A stretch of DNA of 64,000 bases from Coemansia sp. RSA 1804. Taxonomy: Eukaryota > Kickxellomycota > Kickxellomycetes > Kickxellales > Kickxellaceae. This document shows positions 42,701 to 53,095 of the stretch, piece after piece; within the stretch, counting starts at the first letter, position 1; every line of letters starts with the position of its first letter. The notes under the pieces are model-generated. The model did no database searches. It worked only from the letters and a program-made list of their open reading frames with translations, and had not been told where the DNA came from. Made by a program: the position numbers and the translations under genes. The stretch covers positions 1 to 64,000 of the forward strand of contig JANBTH010000003.1 in the NCBI GenBank assembly GCA_027578815.1, in the 5' to 3' direction.

Positions 42701-44682
42701 AATCCAAGTCTGCGTATCTTAAGGTCATAGCGCGCTACCAGCAAGGGAGGTTCGGCACACCTGCCAGAAAAGACGAGGTCAGTGCAGCGATACTCAAATC
42801 CCTCCAGCCAGCGATTCAGATTCTGGACGACTATTCGGAAAAGAAACCACCAGTATCGCCTGTGGAGCACGACTTTTGTGCCTGTTTGCCGCGCCTGAGG
42901 CTTCTGTTTGACCAGCTGTGCTTTAGCGATGGATTTGGTCAGGACGATCCGCAGCTGAAGCGCTCGTTGGACCAGATATGGAACGAGATATTCAAAACAC
43001 TTGGCACAGCCACGACGCTGCCCATCGGGTATATCAATGCACGGCTAGCGCGGTTTACAGCATCAATCAGTATCCCGGTGCTCACCAGCCCGACGGAGCC
43101 GGTGTATTTTTCGCACATAAGCAGCACGATTGGCGTGATTGGATCGAAGACGCGTCCTAAACTAATCACTCTGTACTTGACGACTAGTTCTGGAGCTGTT
43201 TGCAAGGAGAAGTACATCCTGAAGGGTAGCGAGGACTTGCGCATTGACGAGAGTGTTATGCAGACGTTTGTCCGCGTGAATCGGGTGGCTGCGGCCAAGT
43301 CATCTGTGGACGATGAGAAGGGGCCGAGTGATGCGGTTTTGTCTTTGCCTGTATACAACGTGGTACCGCTTGGCACCTACGGCGGACTGATCCAGGTTAT
43401 TGACAATGCGCCATCGCTGTTCCAGATATATTCCCAGCACGCAATGCGAAACAGCACTGTGGATGATGCGGGCACGAACGGTATTCGCACAAAGGGCTCT
43501 GCTAGCGAGGGCGGCGGCAGCAACTCAGAGACTGGAGGCAGAAACACTGGAACACACGGGGATCAGCCGAGTGCCGAGGGGAAGATGGAGGAGAAGCAGA
43601 GACAAGCAAAGAACCAGCCGCCACCGCCATCCGGAGGCCTTCAGCAGACGTACATGGATCTTGCACAGGACGTTCTGAAGGAGGCTGGAATCAACCCCGG
43701 ATTGCCGTTTGAGAAATGGCCAGCAAGCGTAGCCACCGCCGTGTATGACCGCGTATCCAGAACGGTTCCACCGGATCTTCTCTACCGACACCTGCTGAGA
43801 AGCGCACAGAGTTCAAGCCATCTGTACCTGCTGACAAAGAGCATGGTCCGGTCGATCAGCATGTCCTCGATGGTCGGGTATCTGCTGGGCGTCGGGGACC
43901 GGCATCTGGACAACCTTCTGGTCGATGCACGGCGAGGCCATTTGGTGCAGATCGACTTCAACGTGTGCTACGATTTCGGGAGCGTCTCGCATGTGCCCGA
44001 ACGGGTTCCGTTTAGGATGACGCCCATTCTGACGTACATCTGCGGATCGCCTAGGAACCGCGAAGATGGCAGTAGCTCGGCTTCCTTGCCGCTTGCGTAC
44101 AGCAGGGTGTTTACGGATGCGGCATCCTCTGTCTTGGTGTTCTGTCGCATGGACCGAGACGCCCTTGTCAATGCGCTGGCGAGCAGAGTGCTGTTCCAGC
44201 CGTTCAAGGAGTGGTCGGTGGTCGAGGAGGCGCACTTGGTGGATGCGGAGCGGAAGAACGTTGCCATTCATACGGATATTGTTCAGCCGCCATCACCTTC
44301 GTCAGAGGTGCTTGACGGAGAAAACCAGATGGAAGCAGCAAAGACGCTTTGGCGCCAGGAAAACACGGTATCCGTTTCCGAGTTCATTCGCAGGACCGGG
44401 ATCTGCCCATCCAATGCGTTCTGGCGCTTTGGGTCCGGATCTGGTTCCGGATCCGGCAACCGAACAGAGTGCAAGTACGGATGGCGCATAGCGCAGGCGG
44501 CAGTCAGCCGCGTGGATGCGCGTCTGGACTACCAGGGCATTAATGGCGGAGAAGGATCCAAAGACCATCCCCACGTGTCTGTAGACATGCTGGTCGAGGA
44601 GCAAGTGGCGGCTATTTGGAGCGCTGCTACTTGCAAGGAACGGCTTGCAAGGATGTACATTGGGTGGGCGCCGTGGATCTAA
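39715..44682 (+). CDS. SMG1: SMG1-like phosphatidylinositol-3-kinase-related kinase
   Basis: SMG1 phosphorylates UPF1 during nonsense-mediated mRNA decay. The 1655-residue product has about 1100 residues of helical repeat, then a PIKK kinase domain (about 1130-1500) and a C-terminal FATC segment (about 1623-1655, ending GWAPWI). SMG1-specific wording is visible: VPLGTYGGLIQVIDNAPSLF, ILKGSEDLRIDESVMQ, and IDFNVCYDFG with Asn1416 in the DFG position. The catalytic loop GVGDRHLDNLL holds Asp1395 and Asn1400, so kinase activity is expected. A Gly/Ser/Gln-rich insert lies at about 1260-1315 inside the kinase domain. It is less than half the length of human SMG1 (about 3660), so the N-terminal arm and the region between kinase and FATC are short. 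The exact start is uncertain. Confidence 0.9.
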   Translation: MMRVCDTGCAHNLQAAWLSDTSASSKSLFLDYFTNNETPVWRQTCTGSRSKQTTTTAAAATIYLGTLRNLSSLASHVLPTLDQITASRSALFWAADLPTAVAQLCIDLSYCADIEPAMATADISQRQELEKMYASLAKCEPQTLNALVLRRNDSIHLLLHLLDTSLRCGHADPSNVLCSLRDATLFLAFTKPECVHENEGLWLSFINLAGATVSRHNSITDDSVSAAFDIAIQAVKLILMFTAPLQSAALALVYVLASTVGERTDCLAIQLIAKCSSSLDQEHLKLATGHLLLRIWTHTKRVPSDCVNGIYRMVGDIGSSRVRDVWRKVACLIDSQALVQTIYPFAKQRHALRDDFANTPYGSDEVADLARNMSIDDAILLVKLLASSLTNHGLDSRDLSADLGLSSPAFDAIVSITYDLGRKEKTRGKGAYFIIDTAVVAAALKICAADPQEALGIAMYLFNAVSETVAQIGAFDVTANGSSSMTPPIPNGSAKQSGLFWVLEIMFHLCQPGGSASSLLNSRKSVEMLLRAAYICEHLSFTMFVFQNAIYSSSESGDDDNSLTKEWIRQLAQSDGLRRVSAMLDNEVSDAIYLATAGSAESVDEATKALYGLSFADLPTGSVKSLAEYEAFDNSVSKDKTSLCLVASDYLLGHGLARTMQRMVLPDTGAIPFKDKALRLLHSNDAAKSDQKLKAVSCLFRLGYASSAASFSLLTKQEFVCSIRDESKAQWSELFTASRISAGYLQGATTLPLVTVSQDSPLKLLCFVPRYETGGGNGLLDFSADIKHLHAQPLPNGVTIDVEELPTNAVPDTAKAKEALLYYGLTYGGLSNNICSALFTDVLLNHVERIRFTQAGVFDPVARLFSLMATQPADGPQITAPEFNTNAVNKLAYYIPQLFAMLRAKDDSSSEDGDSRVCLCAFSILELIAANRPDLVAFYTVVAKNSLPDGSLGSKYANKLIKRFDSKQAADIEAFVSMMSSVAVLPQEKLRWVSIKSKSAYLKVIARYQQGRFGTPARKDEVSAAILKSLQPAIQILDDYSEKKPPVSPVEHDFCACLPRLRLLFDQLCFSDGFGQDDPQLKRSLDQIWNEIFKTLGTATTLPIGYINARLARFTASISIPVLTSPTEPVYFSHISSTIGVIGSKTRPKLITLYLTTSSGAVCKEKYILKGSEDLRIDESVMQTFVRVNRVAAAKSSVDDEKGPSDAVLSLPVYNVVPLGTYGGLIQVIDNAPSLFQIYSQHAMRNSTVDDAGTNGIRTKGSASEGGGSNSETGGRNTGTHGDQPSAEGKMEEKQRQAKNQPPPPSGGLQQTYMDLAQDVLKEAGINPGLPFEKWPASVATAVYDRVSRTVPPDLLYRHLLRSAQSSSHLYLLTKSMVRSISMSSMVGYLLGVGDRHLDNLLVDARRGHLVQIDFNVCYDFGSVSHVPERVPFRMTPILTYICGSPRNREDGSSSASLPLAYSRVFTDAASSVLVFCRMDRDALVNALASRVLFQPFKEWSVVEEAHLVDAERKNVAIHTDIVQPPSPSSEVLDGENQMEAAKTLWRQENTVSVSEFIRRTGICPSNAFWRFGSGSGSGSGNRTECKYGWRIAQAAVSRVDARLDYQGINGGEGSKDHPHVSVDMLVEEQVAAIWSAATCKERLARMYIGWAPWI

Positions 44683-44803
44683 CAGTAGAAGTTGCGTTTG
44701 ATGTGATGTTGTGGTATTTAAATAGAAGAAAGTGAGGAATCAATCTAATCAATAAAAATGCTGGTCATGGTGTTTTGTAGAAGCTAGTTGGATAGCTTGT
44801 TAG

Positions 44804-47266
44804 TTAGTTTTCGGGCGGCGGACGCTGGATCGGGTTGAACCGCGAGGACTGGCGCTGCTGCGGAGCGTTTGCGCTGCGCATAGGTCCATTTTGCTGCTGC
44901 TGCTGCTGCTGTTGTTCCTGGAGCGAGTTCGATTGCATTGCAGAGATGGCAGAAAGCGGAGGCGGCGGAGGCCGTTGACCAGGAGAAAGACCAGGGAGAT
45001 TTGGCGCCCGCGAAAGACCTGGAAGGCCAGAAGAAACCGCACCAGCGGAGGAAGGCGGCGGCGGCGGGTGAGGCAATCTTGTATTGGTACTACCAGCAGA
45101 CGGTGGTTTGTTCCCAAGACCAGGCAGACCGGGCAGGCCAGGAACGCCGTCCTTTTTGATCTTGGCAAGCATCCGACCAATATCAACCGACTGCAGCCCC
45201 GGAAGATTGCCACCACCACCGCTACTGGCGCTTGGAATCTTATTAATATCCAGGTCAGTACCACTGCCGCCGGCACTAGTCAACAAACTGTCGTTGGCAG
45301 AAACGGGGGGCGGCGGGGCCTTGGCGCTGCTGGCAAGTTTAGCAGCCGCCAGGACGTTGACAGGCTTTCCAAACACCCGCTCATCCAACTCGCGGCCACC
45401 ACCGAGCTCGGTCGGGAGGTTCTCGGCCGGCCGTGGACGGCACCAGAACTTCGTGGTACGGTCATTGCTGCCGGATGCCAGGATATGGCCCATCGGGTTC
45501 CACGCCATCGACCAGACGTAGGAGAAATGCGCGCGCTCGACACACGCCTTCTGCTTGATATCGTCGGTAAACCAGAACTGGATGGTCCCGTCGTTGGTTG
45601 GCTCTTTGTTATTACAGATACTACCGCCCGAGGCAAACAGGGTCTCGTGCACCGGGTGCCAGGCAACCGAGTGGATCTCCCGCGTGGTGGCAAACGACTC
45701 GATTTCCTCTCTCAGTTTCCGCACATCAAAGAGCTTGATGCAATGGTCGCGCCCGCCGCTGAGCAGCCAGTTCCCGTTATGCGGGTTCCACTGGAGTCCC
45801 GTGATCGAGTTGTTATGACGAGCCAGCCGTGCCAACGCCTTGGCGCTCCGCGGGTCCCAGATATTGATCACATCGTCCTTGCCGCCCGACGCAATCATGC
45901 CCAGATACGGGTGCCAGTCAACTGCGCGCACCTCCCACGTGTGGCCCGTCAGCGTGGTCTCTTCCTGTCCGCGCCCAAAGTCCCACACCTTGAGCTGCTG
46001 GTCGTCCGACGCGCTGACGAACTTTGTGTCCGCCGGACTGAAGCTGAGATCGCGGACCGGCGACTTGTGTGCGCTTATCTCGTTGAGGAATGCAAAGTTC
46101 GGCTTCCAGTACTTGATGATTCCTCCGTGGTCGCCCGTGATCATCCATTGCCCGTGGTGGCACCACTCCATCGCGCGGACCGGGTTGTCGTGAGCCTACT
46201 TGTTTCTTTTGGCAAACGGAAGAAGTCCAGTATTATTTCGGTTGTTAGCACACATGGATGTATATGGGGATGCTCGACGTTGTTTTTTATTTACAGAATA
46301 AAGTAAAAACAAGAAACAGACTCACAAATCATAACAACACACACTGGTTAAATAACAATAACAATGGCACTGCGGCTATCTTACCTGCATAATAGTCTCG
46401 AAATTGAACGTCAGCCCGTTCCACAGAGTAATCTCACCACTGGAGGAACCGGTAATGAGTCTGCGGCCCTCGGGCGTCCACCTAACAACATTAATCGGGT
46501 GCCGCTCCTTGTTCTGCGCCTGCTGGACAAACCGTGACGCGATGGACGATTCCGGCTCGTTGGGAGCAAACGCCGGCGGAACCACATCAACCGCGTAACT
46601 GGGGTCAGCAGAAAGGTACTTCAGCGACACCGGCGCACCAGACGACCGCAGCTCCAGCCCACGCACCGTTGCCGAGTAGTAATCGATGGTTCGGCGCTGG
46701 AGCTGCTGCTTGGGGCCCTTATTCACCGCCCCCATCGCCGCTGCCGCCGCGTTGCTCTGCTGGTACCCGTAGTGAGAATGCTGCTGCATAGAAGGTCCTG
46801 TGGAATCAGGCGTAGCTGGACGATAGTCCCTGCCAGTGTTCTGGAATCGCTGGTACGACTGTTGCTGCTGTTGGTGTTGCATATAATCCTGTCCTCCACC
46901 AGCTCCACCGGTGGTTTTGTACATTGGTGGCCGGAATTGGTTGTTTTGCGGACGCTGCTGCATGCCATAATGTGGCCGCTGGTTGTACATTCCCGGTGCT
47001 CCCCCTCCCCCTTGCTGTTGTTGCGGGGGGTACTGGCCAGAGTTGCGCATTCCCATTTGCATACCGCTGCCATTGCCATTGCTTGTGCCACCACGCACCG
47101 GTGCATATGGCCGATTCGCCTGATGAGGGTGGTTCTGTTGATGCATTTGACCAGGAAAACGGTTCTGGTACCCGTGCTGCGGTGCTGACGCATGCATCGG
47201 GTGCTGGCTCATAGGTGGCGGCGGCGGAGGCGGCGGTGGTGGCGTGTCGGGCATTGCAAGCAACAA
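44804..47266 (-). CDS. PFS2: Polyadenylation factor PFS2/WDR33 (two exons)
   Basis: A WD40 subunit of the cleavage and polyadenylation factor that binds the AAUAAA region with the CPSF30 homologue. Exon 1 (47266-46385, 294 codons) joins exon 2 (46195-44804) in phase 0 to give 757 residues. The joined sequence reads ETIMQ/AHDNPVRAMEW, as in PFS2 homologues. Exon 1 has a Pro/Gln/Gly/Asn-rich head of about 190 residues, the conserved RTIDYYSATVRGLELR and the first WD repeat. Exon 2 holds the remaining repeats (YWKPNF, KVWDF, NIWDP, KLFDV, TKFW) and a Pro/Gly-rich tail with a Gln run. It is convergent with SMG1, with 121 bases between stops. The low-complexity head and tail are much longer than in budding yeast. 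Confidence 0.94.
46196..46384 (-). other. Spliceosomal intron of PFS2
   Basis: 189 nt, donor GTAAGA after CAG, acceptor AAGTAG before GCTCAC. A GCTAAC branch-like sequence lies about 45 nt before the acceptor. Splicing removes an in-frame TAG and restores the WD40 domain. Confidence 0.9.
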
Positions 47267-47511
47267 ATAATAGTGGATATAAAAGATTTACACCTACGAA
47301 ATTCCCAGAACCGATTACGCGTATAAATATAACAAAAGAGAAGGAAAAGCAAGAATAAAAATACTATTATTATTAAACCGAAAGTTGGCATAATGAGAAA
47401 AAAAAGGTGGAAAAAGGGATGAATCAAACAATCGCGTTTCAACTTGTTGATCAGCCCCGCTAAAAAAGCAGAGAAATCAGATCAAAGACATTGCTATATT
47501 AATACCTCCCA

Positions 47512-48846
47512 CTACTCGTAAAAGTGGCTGATAAGGTCCTCTAACGACTGGATCACAGCATCCTGGGACTCGAGGGTCTGCTGGCGAAGCAGGTCATAGC
47601 TTTCCTGGATATCATTAACCTCCTGCTCCATGGCGCCGCGCTCGCGTTTGATGTCAGTCTGCAGGTTGTCAAAGCGGGACCGCTGGGCGGACATTCTCTT
47701 GCTAGTTTCCTCCAGTCTCGACGAGACCTCAGCCCGCTCCCTCTGCAGCTGCTTGAGTCTGCTGGCGGTCTGCTCGCGCTTGGCCAGCCTGTTCTTCTCC
47801 AACCGATCGATCTTCTCCTCGCCGGACTTGTTCTGGAACTCCAGCTGTTCCTCGCGCACGGTCAGGTTGCGCACATTGCTGAGCTCCTGCGCGTACGTCT
47901 CCTTATCCGTGACCAGCAACCGCATCTCTTCCTCGTGCTTGCGAACAATGGTCTCGGCATCGGCCATCTGCTGAAGACACAGCCGGATGTCCGCCATGAT
48001 ATCCTCGAGCGTCTCAATCTTGTACGCGAGCTGTCTGGCCTTATCCTCGTTGCTCGTTATCTGCGCCCGCGATTGAACGGTGCTTTCGTTCAGTTCCGCT
48101 ATAGCCTGTTGTATTTTCTCGGGACTATGGACAACGCGGGCTTTCAGTTTTCCTAGCTCCTCCTGCAAACCGGCGATGGTGTACTTGATTGTGCCCAGGG
48201 AGTCCTGCAGCTCCTCCTTGTCCTTTTTCATCCGACTCGTGGCCTCAACCAGCGACGCTTGCGTGGGCTGGAGCCGCTTGAGCTCCTCGCGAACCACCTT
48301 GTTTTCCTCCTGAAGTCTCTTGATCTCGGGTAAATCACGCTGCCTTTGCGTCTTAATCGCACCAATCCGCTGCTGCACAAGCTCGAGCTCCTGGCGCATC
48401 GCCTCAAGTCTCGCAGCCTGCTCATCCGCCTGGGCCGTGTACTTCTCGAGCACGGGCATCCGGTCGTCCCTGAACATTGCGAAGTTACACACCCCGCTCA
48501 AGATCCTGCGAATCCTACCGGGCTCGGGTTTCAGCATATCGCGCAACGAAAAGTCCTCCACCCCGACCTGCTGCAGCAAGATCTGCATGTTCTGGTAGAA
48601 TGACATTAGGAAGATGTCGTCGCTGTGGGATTCCGGGTAATCCGTGTAGTCCAGGAGCTCCACCTCGCTTCCTATTTGCTCCAAAGAGATCCCCTTGAGA
48701 ATGTATAGAAACGCTTCGTACCATATCTGCACCCTTTGGGGTGTGGGCTTTTCCAAATCCTCCTCCATTATTGGAATCTCCATTTGCCTCATAACGTCAA
48801 GTATGTCCTGAGACTTTAGTGTTGGATAGAACCCGCCGCCCTGCAT
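47512..48846 (-). CDS. NUF2: Kinetochore protein NUF2
   Basis: A subunit of the NDC80 complex that attaches kinetochores to spindle microtubules. 444 residues from the ATG at 48846 ([19 protein letters not shown]); the upstream extension of the frame is hydrophobic and not family-like. Residues 1-150 form the calponin-homology head ([25 protein letters not shown]). The head ends with a conserved [14 protein letters not shown], and the rest is a long heptad coiled coil that pairs with NDC80. The length is close to yeast NUF2 (451). It shares a 474-base divergent upstream region with UTP7. Confidence 0.95.
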   Translation of the reverse strand: MQGGGFYPTLKSQDILDVMRQMEIPIMEEDLEKPTPQRVQIWYEAFLYILKGISLEQIGSEVELLDYTDYPESHSDDIFLMSFYQNMQILLQQVGVEDFSLRDMLKPEPGRIRRILSGVCNFAMFRDDRMPVLEKYTAQADEQAARLEAMRQELELVQQRIGAIKTQRQRDLPEIKRLQEENKVVREELKRLQPTQASLVEATSRMKKDKEELQDSLGTIKYTIAGLQEELGKLKARVVHSPEKIQQAIAELNESTVQSRAQITSNEDKARQLAYKIETLEDIMADIRLCLQQMADAETIVRKHEEEMRLLVTDKETYAQELSNVRNLTVREEQLEFQNKSGEEKIDRLEKNRLAKREQTASRLKQLQRERAEVSSRLEETSKRMSAQRSRFDNLQTDIKRERGAMEQEVNDIQESYDLLRQQTLESQDAVIQSLEDLISHFYE

Positions 48847-49320
48847 TTTGAGAGAAAAGAAATAGTAGGTAAAGGGTATACGATGAAAATAAATAATGAC
48901 TAGCGTCTTGCACAAGTAGCAAAAAAGAAAAAGAAATACAATGGAGAGGGAGAGGAAATAGAAGGGGTGGAGAACAGGGAACCAGCTGTTCTTTTTCCAA
49001 GCCAATCAAGGCGAGATATTTTGTTTACGTTATGCTGTGAGCTTCACAATATTTTACTCCAAAACATAACACATCTTGATCAAACAAATCAAAATTAGCT
49101 TAAGATTAAATAATTAGCTAACCAGCTAATATGAATAATAATCATTGGCTTTTTTATTTTTATTGGGATTAAGCAAAAAAAATTACAAGCGTAAACGCAA
49201 AAAAAAGTTTGGCTGTATTCTACCTGCTTTATTCAGCACCTCTTTTCTTTACTTCTCCATTTTCTTTCTTTCATTTAGACAGCTTGAACTTATTAATAGG
49301 ATTTCAAAATAATACATGCT
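48847..49320. promoter_or_regulatory. Divergent promoter region NUF2 / UTP7
   Basis: 474 AT-rich bases between the divergent ATGs of NUF2 and UTP7. T/A tracts near 49140-49210 and a TTTCATTTAG before the UTP7 start could be promoter or leader-intron acceptor signals. No gene is seen. Confidence 0.5.
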
Positions 49321-51228
49321 ATGGATGGGAGAGCAGGAAAAGACGTAATGGCAGGGAAGAGCACTGGCATAGGCAGCGGGGTGTTTGGCAAGGGAACGGT
49401 TGCACACATAGAGAGCGGAGAAAACTATAGAGAACACCAAAGCAGACACGAAGCATCGGACGGTTCAGATGAGGAGGATCGGGAAGGCACACCGCCGCCA
49501 AGAACGCTGCGTGACAAGCCAGCCAAATCGGACAGAGCAATGTCTGGCAAGAAAGGCAAGGGCAACAGGAAAAAGGACCAGTCGAAGGATGACGGAGACC
49601 AAGAAGACAGGAAACAGGAGCCAGATGGCATTGATAAGCGGATACAGAAGGCATCGAAGAAGTACCAGCGTGGACTGGCAGCAGCGGCAGCAGGAGGAGG
49701 AAAGGACAAGGAAGTAGTGGAGGTGCGGAGCAAGAAGGAGCAGTCCAAGGTAGCGCACGACAGAAGAAGGCGGGAGGAGGCGGCGGTTGATGCTGCGCGC
49801 AGCGAGATGCTTCTGGGCGAGACAGCCGGGTATCTGGAGGCCGAAGGGCTGGAACGCACATACAACATCACGCAAAAGCAGTTGGCGGAGAATCTGGATA
49901 TCAGCAGCGCCAGCAAGATCATGGATCTGAAGCTCAATGAGTTTGGCCCATATTCGCTGGACTACACGCGCAACGGGCGGCATCTGCTGATTGGTGGACG
50001 CAAGGGCCACTTGGCCACGATGGACTGGCGACGCGGGAAGCTGCAGTGCGAGATCCATGTGCGCGAGACGGTGCGCGACGTCAGTTGGCTGCACAACGAG
50101 AGTCTGTTTGCGGTGGCGCAGAAGAAGTTTGCCTATATCTACGACCACACGGGTGCCGAGGTGCACTGTCTGCGCAAGCACACGGAGCCGACGCGGCTGG
50201 GGTTTCTGGCGCATCACTTTCTGCTGGCATCGGTGGGACTCGGAGGTGCACTGGTGTACCAGGATGTTACCGAGGGCAAAGTGGCAGGCGAGCACAGACC
50301 GGGATTCGGACCGTGCAATGTGCTGGAGGTCAATCCGTACAACGCCGTTGTGCATCTAGGCCACGGCAACGGTACAGTTACGCTGTGGTCGCCCAGACAC
50401 GAGCAGCCGCTGGCACGTATGTTGTGCCACAGAGGCCCCGTACAGGCGCTGGCTATCGACCGCAGCGGCACATACATGGCGTCAAGCGGACTGGATGGGC
50501 GCCTGAAGATCTGGGACATCCGCACCTTCAGGTCGCTGCACGAGTACGCAACCACTCGTCCCGCACAGTCCGTTGACATCAGTCACCGTGGTCTGCTTGC
50601 CGCAGCCCACGGTCCACATGTCACGGTCTGGAAGGATGCGCTGGCGTCACCCGTGCACCAGCCCTACATGCGTCACCTTGTGCCGAGCTCCTCCGCCAGC
50701 GGCTTGCGTTTCGTGCCCTTTGACGATGTTCTTGGTTTTGCACACTCGAAGGGCATTTCCTCGATTGTGGTGCCCGGATCTGGCGAACCCAACTTTGATG
50801 CATACGCTGCCAACCCTTACCAGACCACGAAGCAGCGGCAAGAGCACGAGGTCAAGATGCTGCTGGACAAACTGCCTGCCGAGACCATCCAGCTGGATCC
50901 CAATTTCATTGGACGTCTGGATCCGCGCACACAGGCCGAGCGCGCGCGCGACCAGGTCGATGTCTCGCGCTCAGAGTACGCCCAGAACAAGGCTGCCGGC
51001 AAGTACCTGGACAACGAGGTCAAGAACAAGACAAAGGGCCGCAACTCCACCGCCAAGCGGTATGCCCGCAAGCGCCAGACAAACATAATGGATCTGAAGA
51101 AGCTGCGCGATCTGGAGAACATGGAGCGCGAGCTGCAGCAACAGGAAGCAAAGAAAAGAAAGATTCCCGAGGAGGAAAAGGGCGCACTTGGCAAGTTCTT
51201 CAAGGAAAAGCGGCAGTTGGACCGCTAA
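49321..51228 (+). CDS. UTP7: U3 snoRNP / SSU processome WD40 protein UTP7
   Basis: A nucleolar scaffold of the small-subunit processome needed for 18S rRNA maturation (human WDR46/BING4). 635 residues. The first 190 residues are charged, Lys/Glu/Gly-rich and probably disordered. The family-specific lead-in NITQKQLAENLDISSASKIMD precedes a WD40 propeller (about 205-470) with GGRKGHLATMDWRRG, NEYNA-like turns and GRLKIWDIRTFRSL. A BING4 C-terminal region follows, including PGSGEPNFDAYAANPYQT and the basic end KGRNSTAKRYARKRQTNI. The length matches homologues (about 550-610 plus the head). Single exon. Confidence 0.95.
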   Translation: MDGRAGKDVMAGKSTGIGSGVFGKGTVAHIESGENYREHQSRHEASDGSDEEDREGTPPPRTLRDKPAKSDRAMSGKKGKGNRKKDQSKDDGDQEDRKQEPDGIDKRIQKASKKYQRGLAAAAAGGGKDKEVVEVRSKKEQSKVAHDRRRREEAAVDAARSEMLLGETAGYLEAEGLERTYNITQKQLAENLDISSASKIMDLKLNEFGPYSLDYTRNGRHLLIGGRKGHLATMDWRRGKLQCEIHVRETVRDVSWLHNESLFAVAQKKFAYIYDHTGAEVHCLRKHTEPTRLGFLAHHFLLASVGLGGALVYQDVTEGKVAGEHRPGFGPCNVLEVNPYNAVVHLGHGNGTVTLWSPRHEQPLARMLCHRGPVQALAIDRSGTYMASSGLDGRLKIWDIRTFRSLHEYATTRPAQSVDISHRGLLAAAHGPHVTVWKDALASPVHQPYMRHLVPSSSASGLRFVPFDDVLGFAHSKGISSIVVPGSGEPNFDAYAANPYQTTKQRQEHEVKMLLDKLPAETIQLDPNFIGRLDPRTQAERARDQVDVSRSEYAQNKAAGKYLDNEVKNKTKGRNSTAKRYARKRQTNIMDLKKLRDLENMERELQQQEAKKRKIPEEEKGALGKFFKEKRQLDR

Positions 51229-51901
51229 CGAGTGCCTTTTTGGGCATTGCTTTTTCTCTTTACATCTCTTTAATTTTGCCATTTGAAATGGAGTATATAG
51301 AAATATACTGTATTTTGCGAAGAAAGATTGTGCTTGAAAGGCTTTATTTTGCATTCCAAGCAAGAGAGGATTTGCGGCTGGATAGTGAGATAATATGCAC
51401 TATACAGGAGTCCTTGTTCGCGTTTGTGCAAAGCATGTGTTTTCCTTTATCTGATTCAGCTTTTTCTATAACAGTACGCCCATCTTCAAAAAAAGAAGCT
51501 TTCTTTCCTTCTTTTCTAAAGAGCTCTTCTAATATCTTAAAATAAAAAAGAGTAGACATGGTGATATTAGGATATCTCAATTGAATATGAATTCTGAATT
51601 TGTTAATTGATTCTACAAAGATGTGTGTGTGTCCAGCCAACTTCTCCCTTGTCTCTAAGCAATCATTGGCTGTGAAGGCAATGCCCAGCTATTTATCCCC
51701 AACTCTGACATTAATATATATTGAGCTAAATATCCAAAATGCCAGAGAGACAAGGAAATTTTCATGTTACATTCATCATAGAATTGCTAGAATCCAAGCA
51801 GTGTGTAGCCCTCTACTTTCTCCTTTCCAAACTGGCAGCATTTAATGCATGAGATATCTCTTTCTACAGTACTTTTCCAATTGTGACAATTAGTAAAGAA
51901 A
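51229..51901. other. Start of AT-rich island, no supported gene
   Basis: Composition shifts to AT-rich at once after UTP7. Frames on both strands at 51240-51640 overlap one another and have no domain; none is convincing. Confidence 0.4.
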
Positions 51902-52114
51902 ATGAGCTCTTCAAATTTAATGGAAGAAGATATTGATAATTTTATCAAGCAATGTAATGGATTTATATATCACACTCCTTCGAATGGTGGATTAACATTT
52001 TCACTGAGATCACCATCTGATGCCAAGACTAAAGGCCCTTTTGATAAAAAAAACTATTGGAAGTGTGCAGTAAAAAAATGTGGGGAGCACAATGAAAATT
52101 TAAATGCTAGTTAG
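51902..52114 (+). CDS. 70-residue ORF with a C-terminal Cys/His cluster (possible zinc-finger fragment)
   Basis: Starts MSSSNLMEEDIDNFIKQCNG and ends with NYWKCAVKKCGEHNE just before the stop. The YWKC-x4-C-x-H end recalls the first half of FLYWCH or WRKY-GCM1-type zinc fingers, which often accompany MULE transposases, but the second metal pair is missing. It may be a truncated relic. I do not recognise it with confidence, and it may not be expressed. Confidence 0.25.
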   Translation: MSSSNLMEEDIDNFIKQCNGFIYHTPSNGGLTFSLRSPSDAKTKGPFDKKNYWKCAVKKCGEHNENLNAS

Positions 52115-52879
52115 AAACACCCAGCTTTACACTACACATAATGAAACCAAGGCATTACAAGAATATCCTGTGAGAAATGAGATAGTAAAGCAATTATAGA
52201 TAGCAGATTTGGCTATGTTTGATCAGACTAGCAGATCTTGCAATGTTGCGTTGCACTGGCAGCAGTACACACATGTTTTAAAATAAAACACCAAGTTTAT
52301 AGCATATTGAGCATACATGACATTAACAATTTTAAGACAATAAATATAATTAACCCTGTATGCTGATTGATAGCCCCTATCATGGGACACACAAATACAT
52401 AAGCAATGTTTCAATGAAATCCATAAATTTTTAGTAATAATTAAATAATAAACAAAAAATCCTGTTAAAATATATTGCTATACCACTGTATACATGACCT
52501 GCAATCAGAAAAACATTATTTGTGTCATTTAATATAATATCATATTGCATTGGCTGGATTTTAATTACTTTTAATATAATTTCTGATTATTCCCATGATA
52601 GTGTAAATGTTGTCATATGCTGCAATAACTGCCAAGTCAGATGAAATGGGAGGCAAGCACAGCAATCTTTTACAAGTGTAACATAGGCTAGAAATGCATA
52701 TGAAAATGAAAAAGAACATTAAAAATTTATTAAAAATTCTGTCCATAGGAGGAAAAAGAATAATATAAATTGAAATTGGCTTCATAAAAGATTCACTTTT
52801 CTCTCTCTGCTTCATTTCTTTCAATTATTGAGACATTATAACACTTATCATTTACTTGTATATCTATCAATATTTGGCA
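52115..52879. other. AT-rich spacer
   Basis: No gene is seen. The last 130 bases resemble the region upstream of the second micro-gene (53830-53985), including a CATCAATATTTGACAATG-like leader, so this is the promoter side of a duplicated unit. Confidence 0.5.
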
Positions 52880-53083
52880 ATGGGAAGTAATTCAGTTAAA
52901 AGTGCAAAAGCTACTAAAGGAGCTCAACAAAGCGGATCTAGTTTAGAAGAATACAAAAAAAGACAGGGAGAAGAAAGAACAAGACAGCAAGCATTGAAAG
53001 ATGATTACAATAATCCAGAGACGGAGAAAAAGAGAAAAGCAGAGTTATGGGACATTCAAGCTAGGAGAGCTGGAGTGTTATGA
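52880..53083 (+). CDS. 67-residue charged micro-protein, copy 1
   Basis: The ATG at 52880 gives MGSNSVKSAKATKGAQQ. The C-terminal half is highly charged and helical: LEEYKKRQGEERTRQQ, then DDYNNPETEKKRKAELW and IQARRAGVL. It aligns with the ORF at 53986-54273 over 46 residues. Differences are mostly conservative (Lys/Arg, Asp/Glu, Val/Ile), while the DNA differs more. This points to past purifying selection on a real protein. It has no signal peptide, cysteine or known domain. Function unknown; a nucleic-acid-binding or assembly helix is possible. Confidence 0.5.
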   Translation: MGSNSVKSAKATKGAQQSGSSLEEYKKRQGEERTRQQALKDDYNNPETEKKRKAELWDIQARRAGVL

Positions 53084-53095
53084 TGACATAGGAGA

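Noticed and set aside
49425..50355. Long minus-strand frames opposite UTP7
   Set aside because: Antisense shadows of a well-supported WD40 gene.
51344..51640. 98-codon minus-strand frame after UTP7
   Set aside because: Overlaps competing frames in AT-rich DNA, has no domain and no paralogue.
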